A stretch of DNA of 64,000 nucleotides from an uncultured Cytophagales bacterium (lineage in GTDB: Bacteria > Bacteroidota > Bacteroidia > Cytophagales > 172606-1), in assembly GCA_902805615.1 (NCBI GenBank), contig CADCTQ010000001.1, positions 26,598-90,597 of the forward strand. Direction: 5' to 3'. The notes under the pieces were generated by a model. The model had not been told where the DNA came from, ran no database searches, and saw only the letters and a list, made by a program, of their open reading frames with translations. Position 1 is the first letter of the stretch. Each line of letters begins with the position of its first letter. Below, one piece after another: positions 17,826-28,349 of this stretch. Made by a program: the position numbers and the translations under genes.

Positions 17826-20800
17826 TCAGGCAATATGTTCCCGCTTGATTCCCAGTCGTTTCATGCGGGAGTTTAGCGTGGATGGCGGGATGCCGAGTAA
17901 TTCAGCAGCCCCCCTTGCTCCCGAAATCCTGCCTTTGCAGTACTTCAATACTTTCAGGATGTAATCCCGCTCATTTTCATCAATGGTCTTGATGATCAGT
18001 TCTTCCGCAGCCGCCGGATTATTTTCGGCAATAGATTGTTTCTGGAGGGGAAGGTGAATTTCCGTTATAATTTCGCCGGGTGAGAGCAGTATACTGCGTT
18101 CAATCAAATGCTCCAGTTCACGTATATTGCCCGGCCAGTGGTAGTGCATCAGTTCTTTCAAAGCCTCGTTGTTCAGGTTTTTGATTCTTCGTCCGGACTT
18201 TTTAGCGAAACGGAATATAAAATGATTGGCCAGCAAAGGAATGTCTTCCCGGCGTTCGCGAAGGGGTGGCAAATGGATGGGAAAAATGTGCAACCGGTAG
18301 TATAGATCTATTCTGAATTTTCCCTCTTCCACCAGTTTCTCCAGATCACGGTTGGTCGCAGCGATGATACGGACGTCCGTTTTAATGGTGATCTTCCCGC
18401 CAACCCGCTCTATTTCTTTTTCCTGCAGCGCCCTCAGCAATTTTACCTGCAGTTCCAAAGGCATTTCTCCAATTTCATCCAGGAATAACGTACCGTGATG
18501 GGCCAGTTCAAATTTGCCGATCCGGCGCTCAATGGCGCCGGTAAAGCTTCCTTTCTCGTGTCCGAACAACTCGCTTTCAATCAGGTTAGGGGGTAAGGCT
18601 GCGCAGTTGATCTTGATCATCAGCTTGTTCTTCCGGGGCGACGAATTATGGATTGCCCTGGCAATCAATTCTTTCCCGGTACCGGTTTCTCCCAGCAACA
18701 AAACAGTGCTTTCCGAAGAGGCAACCAGTTTCACCAATTGAAAAACTTTCCTGATCGCCGGGCTTTCACCGATAATTTCCGAATAGTTATGCGAGGTTTC
18801 TATTTCTTCCTGAAGGTACGTTTTTTCTTCTTCCAGCCGCTGCCGGTATTGCTCAATCTGATAGAGCTGGTTCTCAATTTTTTCATTGGCTATGATATTG
18901 GAAACGGCAATGGCTAACTGCGAACAGATACTCTTGAAAAGGGGCTTTTTGGTGGCGAATTGGTTTGAAGCATCTTGTTTGAAATTCATGACCGCTATGG
19001 CTTCCTTTCCCAACCTGATGGACACGCCGGCCATTGTCGTCATTTGGATGTCTTTGGCAGCTTTGGCGTACGTAGGGGGACTTGCGGAATTCAACCAATC
19101 CGATACATTAAAAATCACCGGCTCTTCGGAATCGATTACCGTATTGAACACCCCATCATTCACATCGGTTTCGATTCCTATCATTTTTTTAAAGTCAGGG
19201 TGCAAAGCAAAGTCGGCATCGGGATCGAACAACACCGGTCTGTGCGTTTTTTTGTCTTTGCTGATCGCGTGAATCGCGTAATCTTCGATCCCGAACAGTT
19301 GTTTCAATTGTTTCTTCAATACTTTCGCCAGTACATCCTTTTCTCTCACGGAGGCAATTGCATTACTGAATTCCAACAAGCTGGTTTTTTCCTGTTCCTT
19401 TGCTTTGGTTTCGTTTTTGGCGATCAGATTCGAAACGGTAAATGCGATTTGAGCGCAAATGCTTTTCAGGAGCTGATACTGGGTCGGAGTCAGGTCAAAG
19501 TTTTCGTGCCTCAAGTTCAGCACGGCAATGTCTTCCTCACCCAGGCGGATGCGCACACCGGTCATTTTCTTCAGGCCGATTGCTTTGGCGGTGCTTTCAT
19601 AGGCCGGCGGCTTTTTCCAGCCTGACCACTCTGCTGCACTGAATGTTACCGGCTCGTCGGCGTTTAAAATTTTATCGAAGACCCCATCCTGAACATTCAT
19701 TGGCGTGTTCAACAGTACCTGAAAGGAAGGATCTTTGACAAAGTCGGCATCCGGATCGTACAGAAGCGGGATAAAGCTTTTTTTGTCGTTGACCAGTTGA
19801 TTGATCAGAAAGTCTTCTGCCGAGAACAAATCCTTTAGTTGTTGTTTGAGCACTTTTGCCAGTACATCTTTTTCTTTTACGGCAGCAATGACATTGCTGA
19901 ATTTCAACAGCAGGGACTTTTCTTCCTCCCGGTGCTGGATTTCCTTGTTGGCCGTTATGTTTTGGATGGCAATGGCAATCTGGTAACATAACCCATCAAT
20001 CAGGCTTACCAGCCTGGACTCCGGGGGCGTAATGCCATCGAACAAAATTATCCAGACGCCGAAGACCTCTCTCCCTTTGGTAAACTTAACCATCACGGCG
20101 AAGTTGATGCCCGATTCAAAATCCGTTTTGAAGTATGCCGGCAGCTTACCCTGCTCGTTCAACTGGTGCAGATCAAAGACAAGGGGCGCCGGCGCGGCGA
20201 ATACCTTGACAAGGATCTCATCATTCCGGGCATAATCCGGATGGCCTTTACTGCTTGATTGGGAATCCGACAGAAATTCGCTCAGCGTGGACTGATCTTC
20301 ATTGACGGTGGCGATCAGCGTACGGGTAAATCCGATCAGGCTCTTTAGTTTTCGGGTCATTACACCGGACAGGTCATCCCGGTTGCGGACGGCGGAAATA
20401 TCTATGTTCAGCGATAACAACAATTCCCGTTCACGTTCCCTCCTGGCTATTTCTTCATTGCCCCTTATGTTTGAAACGGCAACGGACAGTTGGGCACATA
20501 CCCCTTTGATCAAATTCACGTTCAGCGCATGCGCCGATCTTTCATTCATGTGAATGAAAGCGCAGCCGATATTGGTTCCACCCACCCTGAGCGCCACACC
20601 CAAAACGTGTTGAAGACCTACATTCTGCCAAAAATGGACGTATGCCGGCACCCCGGCTTCTTCGGCCAGCGCACGCACATCAAATAACACGGGCTCCGCC
20701 GACTGCATGACCTTACTGAATACCGGGTCCGTGACACTGTATTTATCGGAAGTTACCTTGTTGTAAGCGGTGTGGTTCGTTATCGGTTCTTCGAGGTCCA

Positions 20801-21596
20801 GCACGAAAGCCCGGTACGTTTTGTTATCCGGATCTACGTAGGCAATGCCAAACTCGGAAATAGCGAACAGCTGTTTCAACTTGGTATTCACTACGTGAAA
20901 CAAATCATTCCTGTTTTTTAATGCGGCGATTTCGTTGGACAACAAGAGCAGTGTTGTTTTTTCTTCCTCTCTTCGTACGATGTCCTCATTTGCAATAATA
21001 TTTGAAACCGCTACTGAAATCTGGGCGCTGACCGTTTTTAATAAGTCAATCCGGATTGCAGCTGAACGATGAGAGTCCAGAAGCAAGATGAGGCATCCCA
21101 GCGGCTTATCTGCCACGTGCAGGGTAATGCCCAGGACCTGGACAATGTTCATCTTCTTCCAGAAATCCACGTAAGCCGCTTTCTTCACTTCCAGCGCTTC
21201 CACATCCAATAGTAAAGGTTCGTCAGCCCGCAGGATTTTATTGAAAACACCGTCTTCGGTGCTATACTGAAGCCCGGTTACCCTTTTAAAGTCTGCATCA
21301 TTTCTGATCCGGTCCTCGGAGTCAACCACGAAAGGGCTATGTGATTTTCCATCTTCATTCAACAATGTGATGCCAAATCCGACAATGGGAAATAACGCTT
21401 GCAATTGGGTTTTGAGGAGCTGCAACAAATCTTTTTTATCCCTGACTTTCGCAATATTTATGCTTAATGCCAGTAATACGAACTGTTCGTGCTCTTTTTT
21501 CGCGGCATCCGTAGCAGATGCAGTTCCGGAGATCCCGGCAGAACCTGCCACAGAGGAATCCTTAATAGATTTGCGATTTTTGTTTGTATTTGCCAA
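17826..21596 (-). CDS. Sigma-54 dependent activator with five GAF domains
   Basis: A 1256-residue NtrC/FhlA-type regulator. Five GAF-like sensory units lie in tandem (about 35-200, 215-385, 395-560, 570-735, 745-905), each opening with a similar LLxLSNxIAxVRxKDxL helix. A coiled linker ([17 protein letters not shown]) leads to the AAA+ domain: Walker [15 protein letters not shown] loop (sigma-54 contact, Ser in place of the first Ala), Walker [14 protein letters not shown], and RIDLYYRL. A Fis-type HTH closes it ([19 protein letters not shown]). GAF4 and GAF5 are most alike, suggesting internal duplication. No operon partner is obvious. Confidence 0.92.
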   Translation of the reverse strand: MANTNKNRKSIKDSSVAGSAGISGTASATDAAKKEHEQFVLLALSINIAKVRDKKDLLQLLKTQLQALFPIVGFGITLLNEDGKSHSPFVVDSEDRIRNDADFKRVTGLQYSTEDGVFNKILRADEPLLLDVEALEVKKAAYVDFWKKMNIVQVLGITLHVADKPLGCLILLLDSHRSAAIRIDLLKTVSAQISVAVSNIIANEDIVRREEEKTTLLLLSNEIAALKNRNDLFHVVNTKLKQLFAISEFGIAYVDPDNKTYRAFVLDLEEPITNHTAYNKVTSDKYSVTDPVFSKVMQSAEPVLFDVRALAEEAGVPAYVHFWQNVGLQHVLGVALRVGGTNIGCAFIHMNERSAHALNVNLIKGVCAQLSVAVSNIRGNEEIARRERERELLLSLNIDISAVRNRDDLSGVMTRKLKSLIGFTRTLIATVNEDQSTLSEFLSDSQSSSKGHPDYARNDEILVKVFAAPAPLVFDLHQLNEQGKLPAYFKTDFESGINFAVMVKFTKGREVFGVWIILFDGITPPESRLVSLIDGLCYQIAIAIQNITANKEIQHREEEKSLLLKFSNVIAAVKEKDVLAKVLKQQLKDLFSAEDFLINQLVNDKKSFIPLLYDPDADFVKDPSFQVLLNTPMNVQDGVFDKILNADEPVTFSAAEWSGWKKPPAYESTAKAIGLKKMTGVRIRLGEEDIAVLNLRHENFDLTPTQYQLLKSICAQIAFTVSNLIAKNETKAKEQEKTSLLEFSNAIASVREKDVLAKVLKKQLKQLFGIEDYAIHAISKDKKTHRPVLFDPDADFALHPDFKKMIGIETDVNDGVFNTVIDSEEPVIFNVSDWLNSASPPTYAKAAKDIQMTTMAGVSIRLGKEAIAVMNFKQDASNQFATKKPLFKSICSQLAIAVSNIIANEKIENQLYQIEQYRQRLEEEKTYLQEEIETSHNYSEIIGESPAIRKVFQLVKLVASSESTVLLLGETGTGKELIARAIHNSSPRKNKLMIKINCAALPPNLIESELFGHEKGSFTGAIERRIGKFELAHHGTLFLDEIGEMPLELQVKLLRALQEKEIERVGGKITIKTDVRIIAATNRDLEKLVEEGKFRIDLYYRLHIFPIHLPPLRERREDIPLLANHFIFRFAKKSGRRIKNLNNEALKELMHYHWPGNIRELEHLIERSILLSPGEIITEIHLPLQKQSIAENNPAAAEELIIKTIDENERDYILKVLKYCKGRISGARGAAELLGIPPSTLNSRMKRLGIKREHIA

Positions 21597-21735
21597 AATT
21601 CGTTTTGTTTACGAAGGGTCCAGTCCCGTGAAGGAGCAAAAGTTTAAAAATGCGATCAACTAAAAAAACCAATAGAACTGGTCTTGCTCTGCGCGTAATC
21701 CTGAGAAAGTGAGAGGCACCCCGTACGTTGGCGTG

Positions 21736-22056
21736 TCAGCGCTCCCCCGTTTGGTCACCGGCCTTCATCCGCTGCGCTCCCCCTGCGTCCACGGTGCCGG
21801 TGTGGCCGTGGCCGTCGCAGGGCTCCGGCGACCCGGCCGGCAAGCAGGTGAAGGTGGCAATGCCGCGGTGCGGATGGGCAAAGGCCCCGGTGGGCACCCC
21901 GGGCGTGTTGGGGCGGTGCTCCGAAGGGTACCCGTGGTCCGGGAACGCGGAGGGGCCGGCGGCCGGGCGGTAGCGGTTGGGCAGCAAACGGTTGACGAGC
22001 AGGTCGCCCACGTTGGCATGCACGCCGCCGTAGCTGGTTATGGTGGTCTTTTCCAT
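21736..22056 (-). pseudogene. Pirin-family remnant
   Basis: It starts well with MEKTTITSYGGVHANVGDLL and NRLLPNRY, then reaches FAHPHRGIATFT (the pirin metal-binding HPHRG motif) and GTVDAGGAQRMKAG (the pirin G-D-x-Q-WMTAG motif). The segment between is compressed and scrambled, and everything after the first cupin half is absent. Intact pirins have about 230-290 residues; this has about 106. It lies downstream of the Crp/Fnr gene, a usual neighbour of pirin genes. Confidence 0.7.
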
Positions 22057-22205
22057 GGTTGTATCTCCGCTTAAGGCAGTGAATGGGTTCACTGCGTTGA
22101 CGAAACAAAAATGGCACCGTGGGAGGCCCCTTACCATTGACCGAACCGGGGAAATTTCCTTGACAAAAGTCAAGACGCCGGCCGGGCAAAGCGCCGCTGC
22201 ACCTC

Positions 22206-22790
22206 TCAGGGTTTGTGCAGCACTTTGTGGCGCACCCGGCTGAGCGTTTCGGGTGAAATGCCCAGGTAAGAAGCAATCATGTGTTGGGGAAACCGTTGCA
22301 GGTAGTCGGGATGCCTTTTGACCAGTTGCTCGTAGCGTTCTTCGGCACAGTGGCCGATGGAGGCGTACAGCCGCTTCTGGGTGGCAATGGAGTTTCGCTC
22401 ATCCATCTCCCGCACCATCAAGGCAAAGGCGGGCACTGCCTGGAGCAAATCGTGCAACCCGGCGTTGGTGATCAGCAGGAGCTGGCAATCTTCCAGCGCA
22501 TCAATGTGGTATTGGGAGGGAGTCAGCATCACGAAGCTTTCGCGGTCGCCCGCCCACCAGTTTTCGACGGCAAAGTTGAGGATGTGCTCGGAGCCCTTCT
22601 CGTCCACGCTGTACTGGCGCAGCGCCCCCTCCACGACGAAGGCGAAATGCTTGCACACCTCACCAGCCTGCAGGAAGTATTGCCGGCGGCGCAGTTTCCG
22701 GGGCCTGAACACACTCTTTACCACCGCAAAATCGGCGTCCGAAATGGTGCCCGCGGTGTATCGGTCAATGTAATTACGTAAGGCTTGCAT
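22206..22790 (-). CDS. Crp/Fnr-family transcriptional regulator
   Basis: A 194-residue regulator. The N-terminal cyclic-nucleotide-binding-like barrel (about 25-120) shows LQAGEVCKHFAFVVEGALRQY and RESFVMLTPSQYHIDALEDC. The C-terminal helix region has RYEQLVKRHPDYLQRFPQHM and a winged-helix element IASYLGISPETLSRVRHK. I chose ATG 22790 (MQALRNYIDRYT) as typical for the family; the frame opens earlier at 22841. It probably controlled the adjacent pirin gene, now a remnant. The ligand is unknown; no Fe-S cysteines are seen. Confidence 0.88.
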   Translation of the reverse strand: MQALRNYIDRYTAGTISDADFAVVKSVFRPRKLRRRQYFLQAGEVCKHFAFVVEGALRQYSVDEKGSEHILNFAVENWWAGDRESFVMLTPSQYHIDALEDCQLLLITNAGLHDLLQAVPAFALMVREMDERNSIATQKRLYASIGHCAEERYEQLVKRHPDYLQRFPQHMIASYLGISPETLSRVRHKVLHKP

Positions 22791-23197
22791 AGGCAGTGAC
22801 GGCGAATGGTAAGCTTGATAAGACAAAACAGGGGCCGGCACCGGGAAACGGTGCTACCCTTTGCATCGGTTGAACGATAGGTGAAGACCGGCGGCTAAAG
22901 ATAAAACCATTTCAGCCAGTTGTGCTAATCCGCAGGCGGGCTTTTCTCCACGATTGCGCGAAGGGCTCCTCCGCGCTGGCGGAGGAAGATGCGTAGCAAA
23001 CTCGGAAGGCTCGGAGGCTGGCAAAGCCGCCTGCCCTGCCCCTTCCCCGGGAACCCGCTCGCAAATATCCCTTTTTGCGCTCCCCGCCCCCTTTTTTTGA
23101 TTTCTCCGGCGGGCAGCAGGGCCTTCTGGCACTTTTTTGTCAAGTAGGGTTGGCACGCCCCTTACGTAGCGTTGCTTTTCCACCACCACCTCCACCC
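22791..23197. other. Intergenic, no supported gene
   Basis: Several short overlapping frames without family features. It separates the Crp/Fnr gene from the FMN-reductase remnant. Confidence 0.45.
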
Positions 23198-23469
23198 ATG
23201 CATAAGCTCAAAATCATCACTACCAGCACCCGCACACCCGCCAGTGGAGCGCCACCCTCAAGATGGTGCCGCTCCCGGAAACGGTGGCTACGCCCTTCTT
23301 CGACCAGTTCATCAACGGGCAGGGCGAATTTGTACCCAACGCCGTTTCCGGGAAGGCCGCCCACGACATGCTCAGTGAACTGCTGCGCTGGACAACGGCC
23401 CTCCAGCCCCTGCGCAGCCCCCAAGCGACAACCAAGCCCGCCGCTGGCCTTACGCCGGCGGTCGCCTAG
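23198..23469 (+). pseudogene. NADPH-dependent FMN reductase remnant
   Basis: MHKLKIITTSTR matches the start of flavodoxin-like NADPH:FMN reductases. It is followed, in another frame, by TLKMVPLPETVATPFFDQFI, GQGEFVPNAVSGKAAHDML and ELLRWTTALQPL, which matches the family C-terminus. The central flavin-binding part (about 100 residues) is deleted and the frame is broken. It is followed by an intact SDR gene at 23521. Confidence 0.65.
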
Positions 23470-23520
23470 CTCAACCCCGGAAACCCCACCCATTCCCCTT
23501 ACCCTTCAACCCCCTCATTT

Positions 23521-24279
23521 ATGGATCGCCTCAAAGACAAAGTAGCCATCATCACCGGTGGCGGCAGCGGCATTGGTGCCGCCACCTCGGTCCTCTTTGC
23601 CCGGAACGGAGCCAAAGTCATGATTACCGGCAACAAGGAAGAAGAAATCAAGCGCGTCGCCGGGCAGATCGAGCAAACGTACGGAGCCGGGGCAGTCGGC
23701 TACGCCGTCCACGACATCTCCAAAGAAGCAGACTGGAAGACGGTGGCCGAAAAAACGCTTTCCCGGTTCGGCAAGATTGACATTCTGGTCAACAATGCCG
23801 GCATGTCGGGCAACCTGTTCATCCCCCTCCAGGAGCGCACCCAGGAAGAGTTTGCCCTGGTGCTGGCGGTGAACCTTACGGGCACTTTCCTGGGCATCAA
23901 AACGGTGGTGCCGCACCTGAAAAGGGGCGGCTCGATTGTCAACACCTCCTCGATTGCCGGCATCACGGGCAACGCCGGTGGTTTTGCCTACACGGCTTCC
24001 AAGGGCGGCCAGCGGCTGCTCACCAAGGGGGCCGCCATCGAACTGGCCGAGGGCGGCATCCGCGTCAACTCGGTGCACCCGGGCTACGTGGACACGCCCA
24101 TGGTGCGGGACCTGAAAGAGGCCCAGGCCTTCAAAGAAGAGTCCATTGCCAGCACGCCCATGAAAAGAGGGGCCGCTCCCGAAGAAATCGCGCAGGGCAT
24201 CCTCTTCCTGGCCAGTGACGAAGCCTCTTTCGTGACCGGGGCCGAACTCATCATGGACGGCGGCTTTACCGCTTATTGA
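23521..24279 (+). CDS. SDR-family oxidoreductase
   Basis: A 252-residue classical SDR resembling glucose 1-dehydrogenase and 3-oxoacyl-ACP-reductase-like members. Cofactor motif GGGSGIG lies at 13-19, NNAG at 91-94, catalytic Ser144 (NTSSIAG), Tyr157 and Lys161 (YTASKGG), and the C-terminal LASDEASFVTGAELIMDGG is textbook. Asn38 after the second strand (TGNKEE) leaves NAD/NADP preference unclear. Spacing to the upstream FMN-reductase remnant is about 50 bp, so they may once have formed an operon. Confidence 0.92.
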   Translation: MDRLKDKVAIITGGGSGIGAATSVLFARNGAKVMITGNKEEEIKRVAGQIEQTYGAGAVGYAVHDISKEADWKTVAEKTLSRFGKIDILVNNAGMSGNLFIPLQERTQEEFALVLAVNLTGTFLGIKTVVPHLKRGGSIVNTSSIAGITGNAGGFAYTASKGGQRLLTKGAAIELAEGGIRVNSVHPGYVDTPMVRDLKEAQAFKEESIASTPMKRGAAPEEIAQGILFLASDEASFVTGAELIMDGGFTAY

Positions 24280-24507
24280 AACCCACAGTTTGGTAACCGC
24301 TGGTTAGTAACCGCCGGTCCGGAAATGTCAGCCTTACGGGAGACTGCTCGGGTCTGCCGGGCACAAACGCCCCGGCAAGCGGGCCATCCCAGTCCTACCC
24401 TGCATCTCTTTACGTATACCCAGATACCGATGGAAACGACAAATCCGAACAGCCCATCCCGGACCCGCAAACCGCCTCCAATGGAAACGGCATGTTCTGA
24501 TCGTTCG

Positions 24508-25185
24508 ATGATGGCCATGAGATCTGTATCCGTGATGTGTTTTCTGTTTTTGCTCACTGAAGCAATCGCTCAGGGGCAAGACCAGGCGCCGGCAGCCCCC
24601 GTACCGGTTGAACCGATACCAGTCGAATTGATGGTGGGCCATAACCGTTTCGGTTTCCAGTTCGTGATGAACAAAAAGTTTTCGCCCTCGAGCAGGTTCT
24701 CCTTCCTGAACGTAAACATCTTTACGAGTGATTACAACAACAGCCGTGACAATCTTGACCTGGTAGCAGTCGCGCAGATCGGGTATGATCTCCACAAGGG
24801 TTTTGGCCCCACCGTGGGGCTGAGCGTCAATTCGGTGGCCGGATTGGCGCCAACGGCAGGGGTGCAATACGTATTCGTAAACAGAGAAATTCTCCTGGTA
24901 TTGACGCCGACGATCGAGTTTTCAGAAACCAACAACCTTCAGGGGCTCATCATCGGGGAGTACCGGCCGCCGCTGTCAAGCAAGGTTGACCTGTTCACCC
25001 GGGTGCAGGCGCTGTACAATTACGATACCGACAATGCGTTTCACCAACGCAGCTACGTTCAATTGCGGCTGGGTGCCGGCATTGGAAAGTATCAGTTCGG
25101 TCCGGCCGTGAACCTGGATTATTACGGGCCCGAAAAAGTTTTCAAAGGGAATTACGGGGCTTTCGTAAGGTTTAATTTTCACTAA
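24508..25185 (+). CDS. Probable outer-membrane beta-barrel protein, unknown function
   Basis: About 225 residues from ATG 24508. A signal peptide (MAMRSVSVMCFLFLLTEAIAQ) is followed by alternating amphipathic strands such as HNRFGFQFVMNKKF, LDLVAVAQIGYDLH, LLVLTPTIEFSE, YVQLRLGAGIGKYQFG, ending in YGAFVRFNFH. A final aromatic residue near the C-terminus is typical of barrels inserted by BamA. The frame is open to 24325, but that part looks non-coding. I do not recognise the family. Confidence 0.65.
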   Translation: MMAMRSVSVMCFLFLLTEAIAQGQDQAPAAPVPVEPIPVELMVGHNRFGFQFVMNKKFSPSSRFSFLNVNIFTSDYNNSRDNLDLVAVAQIGYDLHKGFGPTVGLSVNSVAGLAPTAGVQYVFVNREILLVLTPTIEFSETNNLQGLIIGEYRPPLSSKVDLFTRVQALYNYDTDNAFHQRSYVQLRLGAGIGKYQFGPAVNLDYYGPEKVFKGNYGAFVRFNFH

Positions 25186-25466
25186 GCCACGGGGTGCATC
25201 TGCTGCGGAATGCTGCTCCTTTCCCGTTGCTGAGGGATATTTCCTTCCCTTCCTTTCGATCTTTACCGTTCGCCCAACCGCTGCCCCCGGGCGGGTTGTC
25301 TCCCAGGAGCCTGCCGGTACTGCCGGTGCCCGTACGCGCCGGGCAATAACGCGTCAGGTTCTTCCAGGGTGAAATCTACGCGTGGCGGGTCACCAAGCAC
25401 CCGATCGTGTCCTTTACGCTGCCGATGGGCTAAACCCTTTCATTTCCCCGTTTCAAACCCATTTCC

Positions 25467-26789
25467 ATGAAAGAACAACTGCAAGGCAAAAAAATCCTCT
25501 TTGCGACGTTGCCCGCCGACGGCCATTTTAATCCACTGACGGGCCTCGCCAGGTACCTGCAGGCGGCAGGGGTTGACGTCCGCTGGTATACCTCCCCGGT
25601 GTTCAAGGAAAAACTGGAAAAGTTGGCCATCCGCCACTCCCCCTTCGTGGAGGCATTGGACACCAACGGGCAGAACCTGGACGCACTCTTTCCCGGGCGC
25701 AAGTCAATTACCGACCCGGTAGCGAAGCTCAATCTCGACATGATCAACGGGCTGGTGGACCGCGCCCCCGAGTACTACGCCGACATCCGGGCGATCTACG
25801 ATTCTTTCCCGTTTGACCTGGTGGTGGCCGACAGCCTGTTTCCGGCCATTCCCTTCGTGAAACGGAAGCTGGGCGTGCCGGTGGTGGCCGTGGGGGTGGT
25901 GCCGCTGGCCGAAACGTCAATAGACCTGGCCCCGTACGGCATGGCCCGACTCCCCCCGGCCGACGAGGCGCAACGGTCTGAATACGCCACATTGCGGGAT
26001 TTTGCCCAAGATGTCCTGTTCAAGCCCAGCATTGATGCGTTTGACGCCACGCTGAAGGAGCACGGGATCGAGGTGCCCGGGTCCGCTCCCTTCAACCTGC
26101 TCATCAAAGAAGCCGACCTGTACCTGCAGATCGGCACGCCGGGCTTTGAGTACCACCGCACCGACCTGGGCGAAAATGTCCGGTTCGTGGGGGCGCTGCT
26201 GCCGTATGCTTCCCAGGGCGGGCAGCCGGCCTGGTTTGACGAACGCCTGCGGAAGTACAACAAAGTAGTGCTGGTCACGCAGGGGACAATCGAAAAAGAC
26301 ACCCGGAAAATCCTGGAACCTACGCTGACGGCTTTCCGCGACACTGACGTGCTGGTGGTTGCGGCAACCGGGGGCAGCGGCACGGGCGAACTGCGGGCGA
26401 AATACGCGGCGGAAAATGTGATCATTGAGGACTTCATTCCTTTTGACCAGATCATGCCCTACGCGGGCGTATTCGTGACCAACGGCGGGTACGGCGGCAC
26501 CTTGCTGAGCATCAAACACCGCTTGCCCCTGGTGGCGGCCGGCGTGCACGAGGGTAAAAATGAAGTATGCGCCCGGATTGGCTATTTCAGGATCGGCGTT
26601 GACCTGGGCACCGAAACCCCTACGCCCGAAGCCATCCGTGGCGGGGTCGAAGCCGTGCTTGCGGACGCGGCCTACCGGGAGAACATTACCCGGCTGGCCG
26701 ATGAATTTGCCACTTACCAGGCTGAAGAACAGTGCGCCGGCTACATCGCCGGACTCCTGCAAGCGAAGGCTGGCCGGGCGAACCGGTAA
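25467..26789 (+). CDS. GT1-family glycosyltransferase (UGT/MGT-like)
   Basis: A 440-residue GT-B enzyme that transfers sugar from an NDP-sugar to a small acceptor. The N-terminal acceptor domain begins KKILFATLPADGHFNPLTGLA, with the family His at position 20. The C-terminal nucleotide-sugar domain has VLVTQGTIEKD and the donor-binding box FIPFDQIMPYAGVFVTNGGY followed by GGTLLSIKHRLPLVA, with the usual H/N-G-G pattern slightly altered (TNGGYGGT). Acceptors of related enzymes include macrolides, flavonoids and carotenoids. The next gene, 52 bp downstream, is a ScyD/E-like lipoprotein. Confidence 0.9.
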   Translation: MKEQLQGKKILFATLPADGHFNPLTGLARYLQAAGVDVRWYTSPVFKEKLEKLAIRHSPFVEALDTNGQNLDALFPGRKSITDPVAKLNLDMINGLVDRAPEYYADIRAIYDSFPFDLVVADSLFPAIPFVKRKLGVPVVAVGVVPLAETSIDLAPYGMARLPPADEAQRSEYATLRDFAQDVLFKPSIDAFDATLKEHGIEVPGSAPFNLLIKEADLYLQIGTPGFEYHRTDLGENVRFVGALLPYASQGGQPAWFDERLRKYNKVVLVTQGTIEKDTRKILEPTLTAFRDTDVLVVAATGGSGTGELRAKYAAENVIIEDFIPFDQIMPYAGVFVTNGGYGGTLLSIKHRLPLVAAGVHEGKNEVCARIGYFRIGVDLGTETPTPEAIRGGVEAVLADAAYRENITRLADEFATYQAEEQCAGYIAGLLQAKAGRANR

Positions 26790-26841
26790 AGTCCCATCTC
26801 TCAAAACGCACTTAAAACCATTTCACGTAACCCCTACCCGT

Positions 26842-27861
26842 ATGCACCACAAGTCAACCGGTCTGCTCCTTGCCGCGACCCTCCTGCTGGCCGCCAGTTG
26901 CCGGGAAATCGACAAATTCTTCGACGAAGCAAAACCACCCAAGCTAACGGCCAAGGAGTTTGCTTCCGGGCTAACCGCCCCGCTGGGCCTGGCCATTGAT
27001 CCCAAAGGGCAAATATGGGTCACCGAAGCCGGCACCGGTACCAAGAGCGACGGCCGGGTTTCGGTGATTACCCCCAACGGCAAAGTACATCCCGTCATCA
27101 CGGGGTTTGCCTCCGCCATCAGTCCGGAAGGAATTGCGGCCGGCCTCAACCACCTCGTTTACCAGGAGGGTATACTCTACATTTTGAACGGGGTAGATGG
27201 CAAACTCTACCAGGCCGACGTCACTTCATTCAAACCCGGCGACAAGCCCATTCCGGTGGCCGAACTAGCCAGTGAGGACATTGCCAGGTTCGTACTCGAC
27301 TACAAGTTCGAGGTGGATACCGAGTTCTCCAACATCTACAACCTGACCTTCGGCCCGGATGGTGCCCTGTACATTGCCGATGCCGGGGCCAACGCAATCA
27401 TCCGCCGCTCGAAAACGGGCCAACTGAGTGTGTTTGCCGCCATTCCGGGGATTTCCAACCCGACTGCCGAAGGGCCGCCCACCATCGACGGGGTGCCCAC
27501 CGGCATTGTGTACGACGGCGAGCAGTTCCTGGTATCTACCCTGACCGGCTTTCCCTTCCCGGCCGGCAAAGCCCGCATCTACGGGATTGACCGGGCCGGT
27601 AATGTTTCCGTGTATCGGGACGGGCTGACGAGCCTGGTGGACATTACCTTGGGTCCCGACAATCGCCCACTGGTGCTGCAGATCGCTGATTTCGGTCCGC
27701 AGGGCTTTGCCCCTCGTACGGGCAAGATCATCCGCTCCACGGCTGAACAGAGCACTGTTGTGCTGGAAGGACTCAACCTGCCCAGTGACCTTGAGCGCCG
27801 GGGACTGAAGACCTACTACGTGACCAGCCTGGCCGATGGCAAGGTCCTGAAGGTAGATTAG
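26842..27861 (+). CDS. ScyD/ScyE-like beta-propeller lipoprotein
   Basis: A 339-residue protein with a lipoprotein signal (LLAAS-Cys20) and a six-bladed-propeller-like repeat region: GLTAPLGLAIDPKGQIWVTEAG, YNLTFGPDGALYIADAGANAII, PTGIVYDGEQFLVSTLTGFPF. It matches the ScyD/ScyE family first named from cyanobacterial scytonemin clusters, but in other bacteria the role is unknown. I chose ATG 26842 for its lipobox; the frame itself opens inside the upstream gene. Probably in an operon with the glycosyltransferase. Confidence 0.85.
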   Translation: MHHKSTGLLLAATLLLAASCREIDKFFDEAKPPKLTAKEFASGLTAPLGLAIDPKGQIWVTEAGTGTKSDGRVSVITPNGKVHPVITGFASAISPEGIAAGLNHLVYQEGILYILNGVDGKLYQADVTSFKPGDKPIPVAELASEDIARFVLDYKFEVDTEFSNIYNLTFGPDGALYIADAGANAIIRRSKTGQLSVFAAIPGISNPTAEGPPTIDGVPTGIVYDGEQFLVSTLTGFPFPAGKARIYGIDRAGNVSVYRDGLTSLVDITLGPDNRPLVLQIADFGPQGFAPRTGKIIRSTAEQSTVVLEGLNLPSDLERRGLKTYYVTSLADGKVLKVD

Positions 27862-28077
27862 CAGCACAGTATACCGCGTGCCCAGCCGTACCAGCACCAT
27901 TGCCGGGTTGAACCCCGTTACCCTTGGACAGTAGCCGGGGCAATGACGCCTTCCACGGGAGGGCGGTCGAAGAGACGCTCAAAGCCCTAAGGAGCGTGCT
28001 GGCAGAAGCCCGGCCCCCGCGTCGGTTAAAGCGCCGCATCCGCAAGCCCTCCAACGAGGTGACTTGCGGGTGCGGCA

Positions 28078-28268
28078 TTATGCGTTTGCCTTGATCTTCT
28101 GGAGTGCCTGCGCCATCAAAGCCAATGATGGCAGGCAGGTGTCAATCGCTTGCGTAATGTTTACCGCTTGCCCGTCCTTTATCAAAATCATGAATTGCGG
28201 CAGCTTTGACGTCAATAAAAGTTGCTCGTCACTTTGAATGTTTGGTTTCAAAAAAATTGGTGCGCCTT
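28078..28268 (-). pseudogene. Unidentified C-terminal gene remnant
   Basis: About 62 codons ending in TAA (28078-28080), with protein-like composition: GAPIFLKPNIQSDEQLLLTS..., QFMILIKDGQAVNITQ..., LALMAQALQKIKANA. A stop precedes it in frame at about 28270 and there is no start. The base composition is lower in GC than its surroundings. I cannot assign a family; it looks like the tail of a decayed gene next to a MITE. Confidence 0.4.
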
Positions 28269-28349
28269 ATGGATGTGAAACGGCGGCTTTCAGTATGCGA
28301 TAGACAGCGTCTTGGCCTCCCGGAAAAACCTTTCGGGTTTTCAAAACCC

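Noticed and set aside
25340-25431. Short plus-strand frame ending GEIYAWRVTKHPIVSFTLPMG as a gene remnant
   Set aside because: Only about 28 codons after an in-frame stop, and no family recognised; too little to support.
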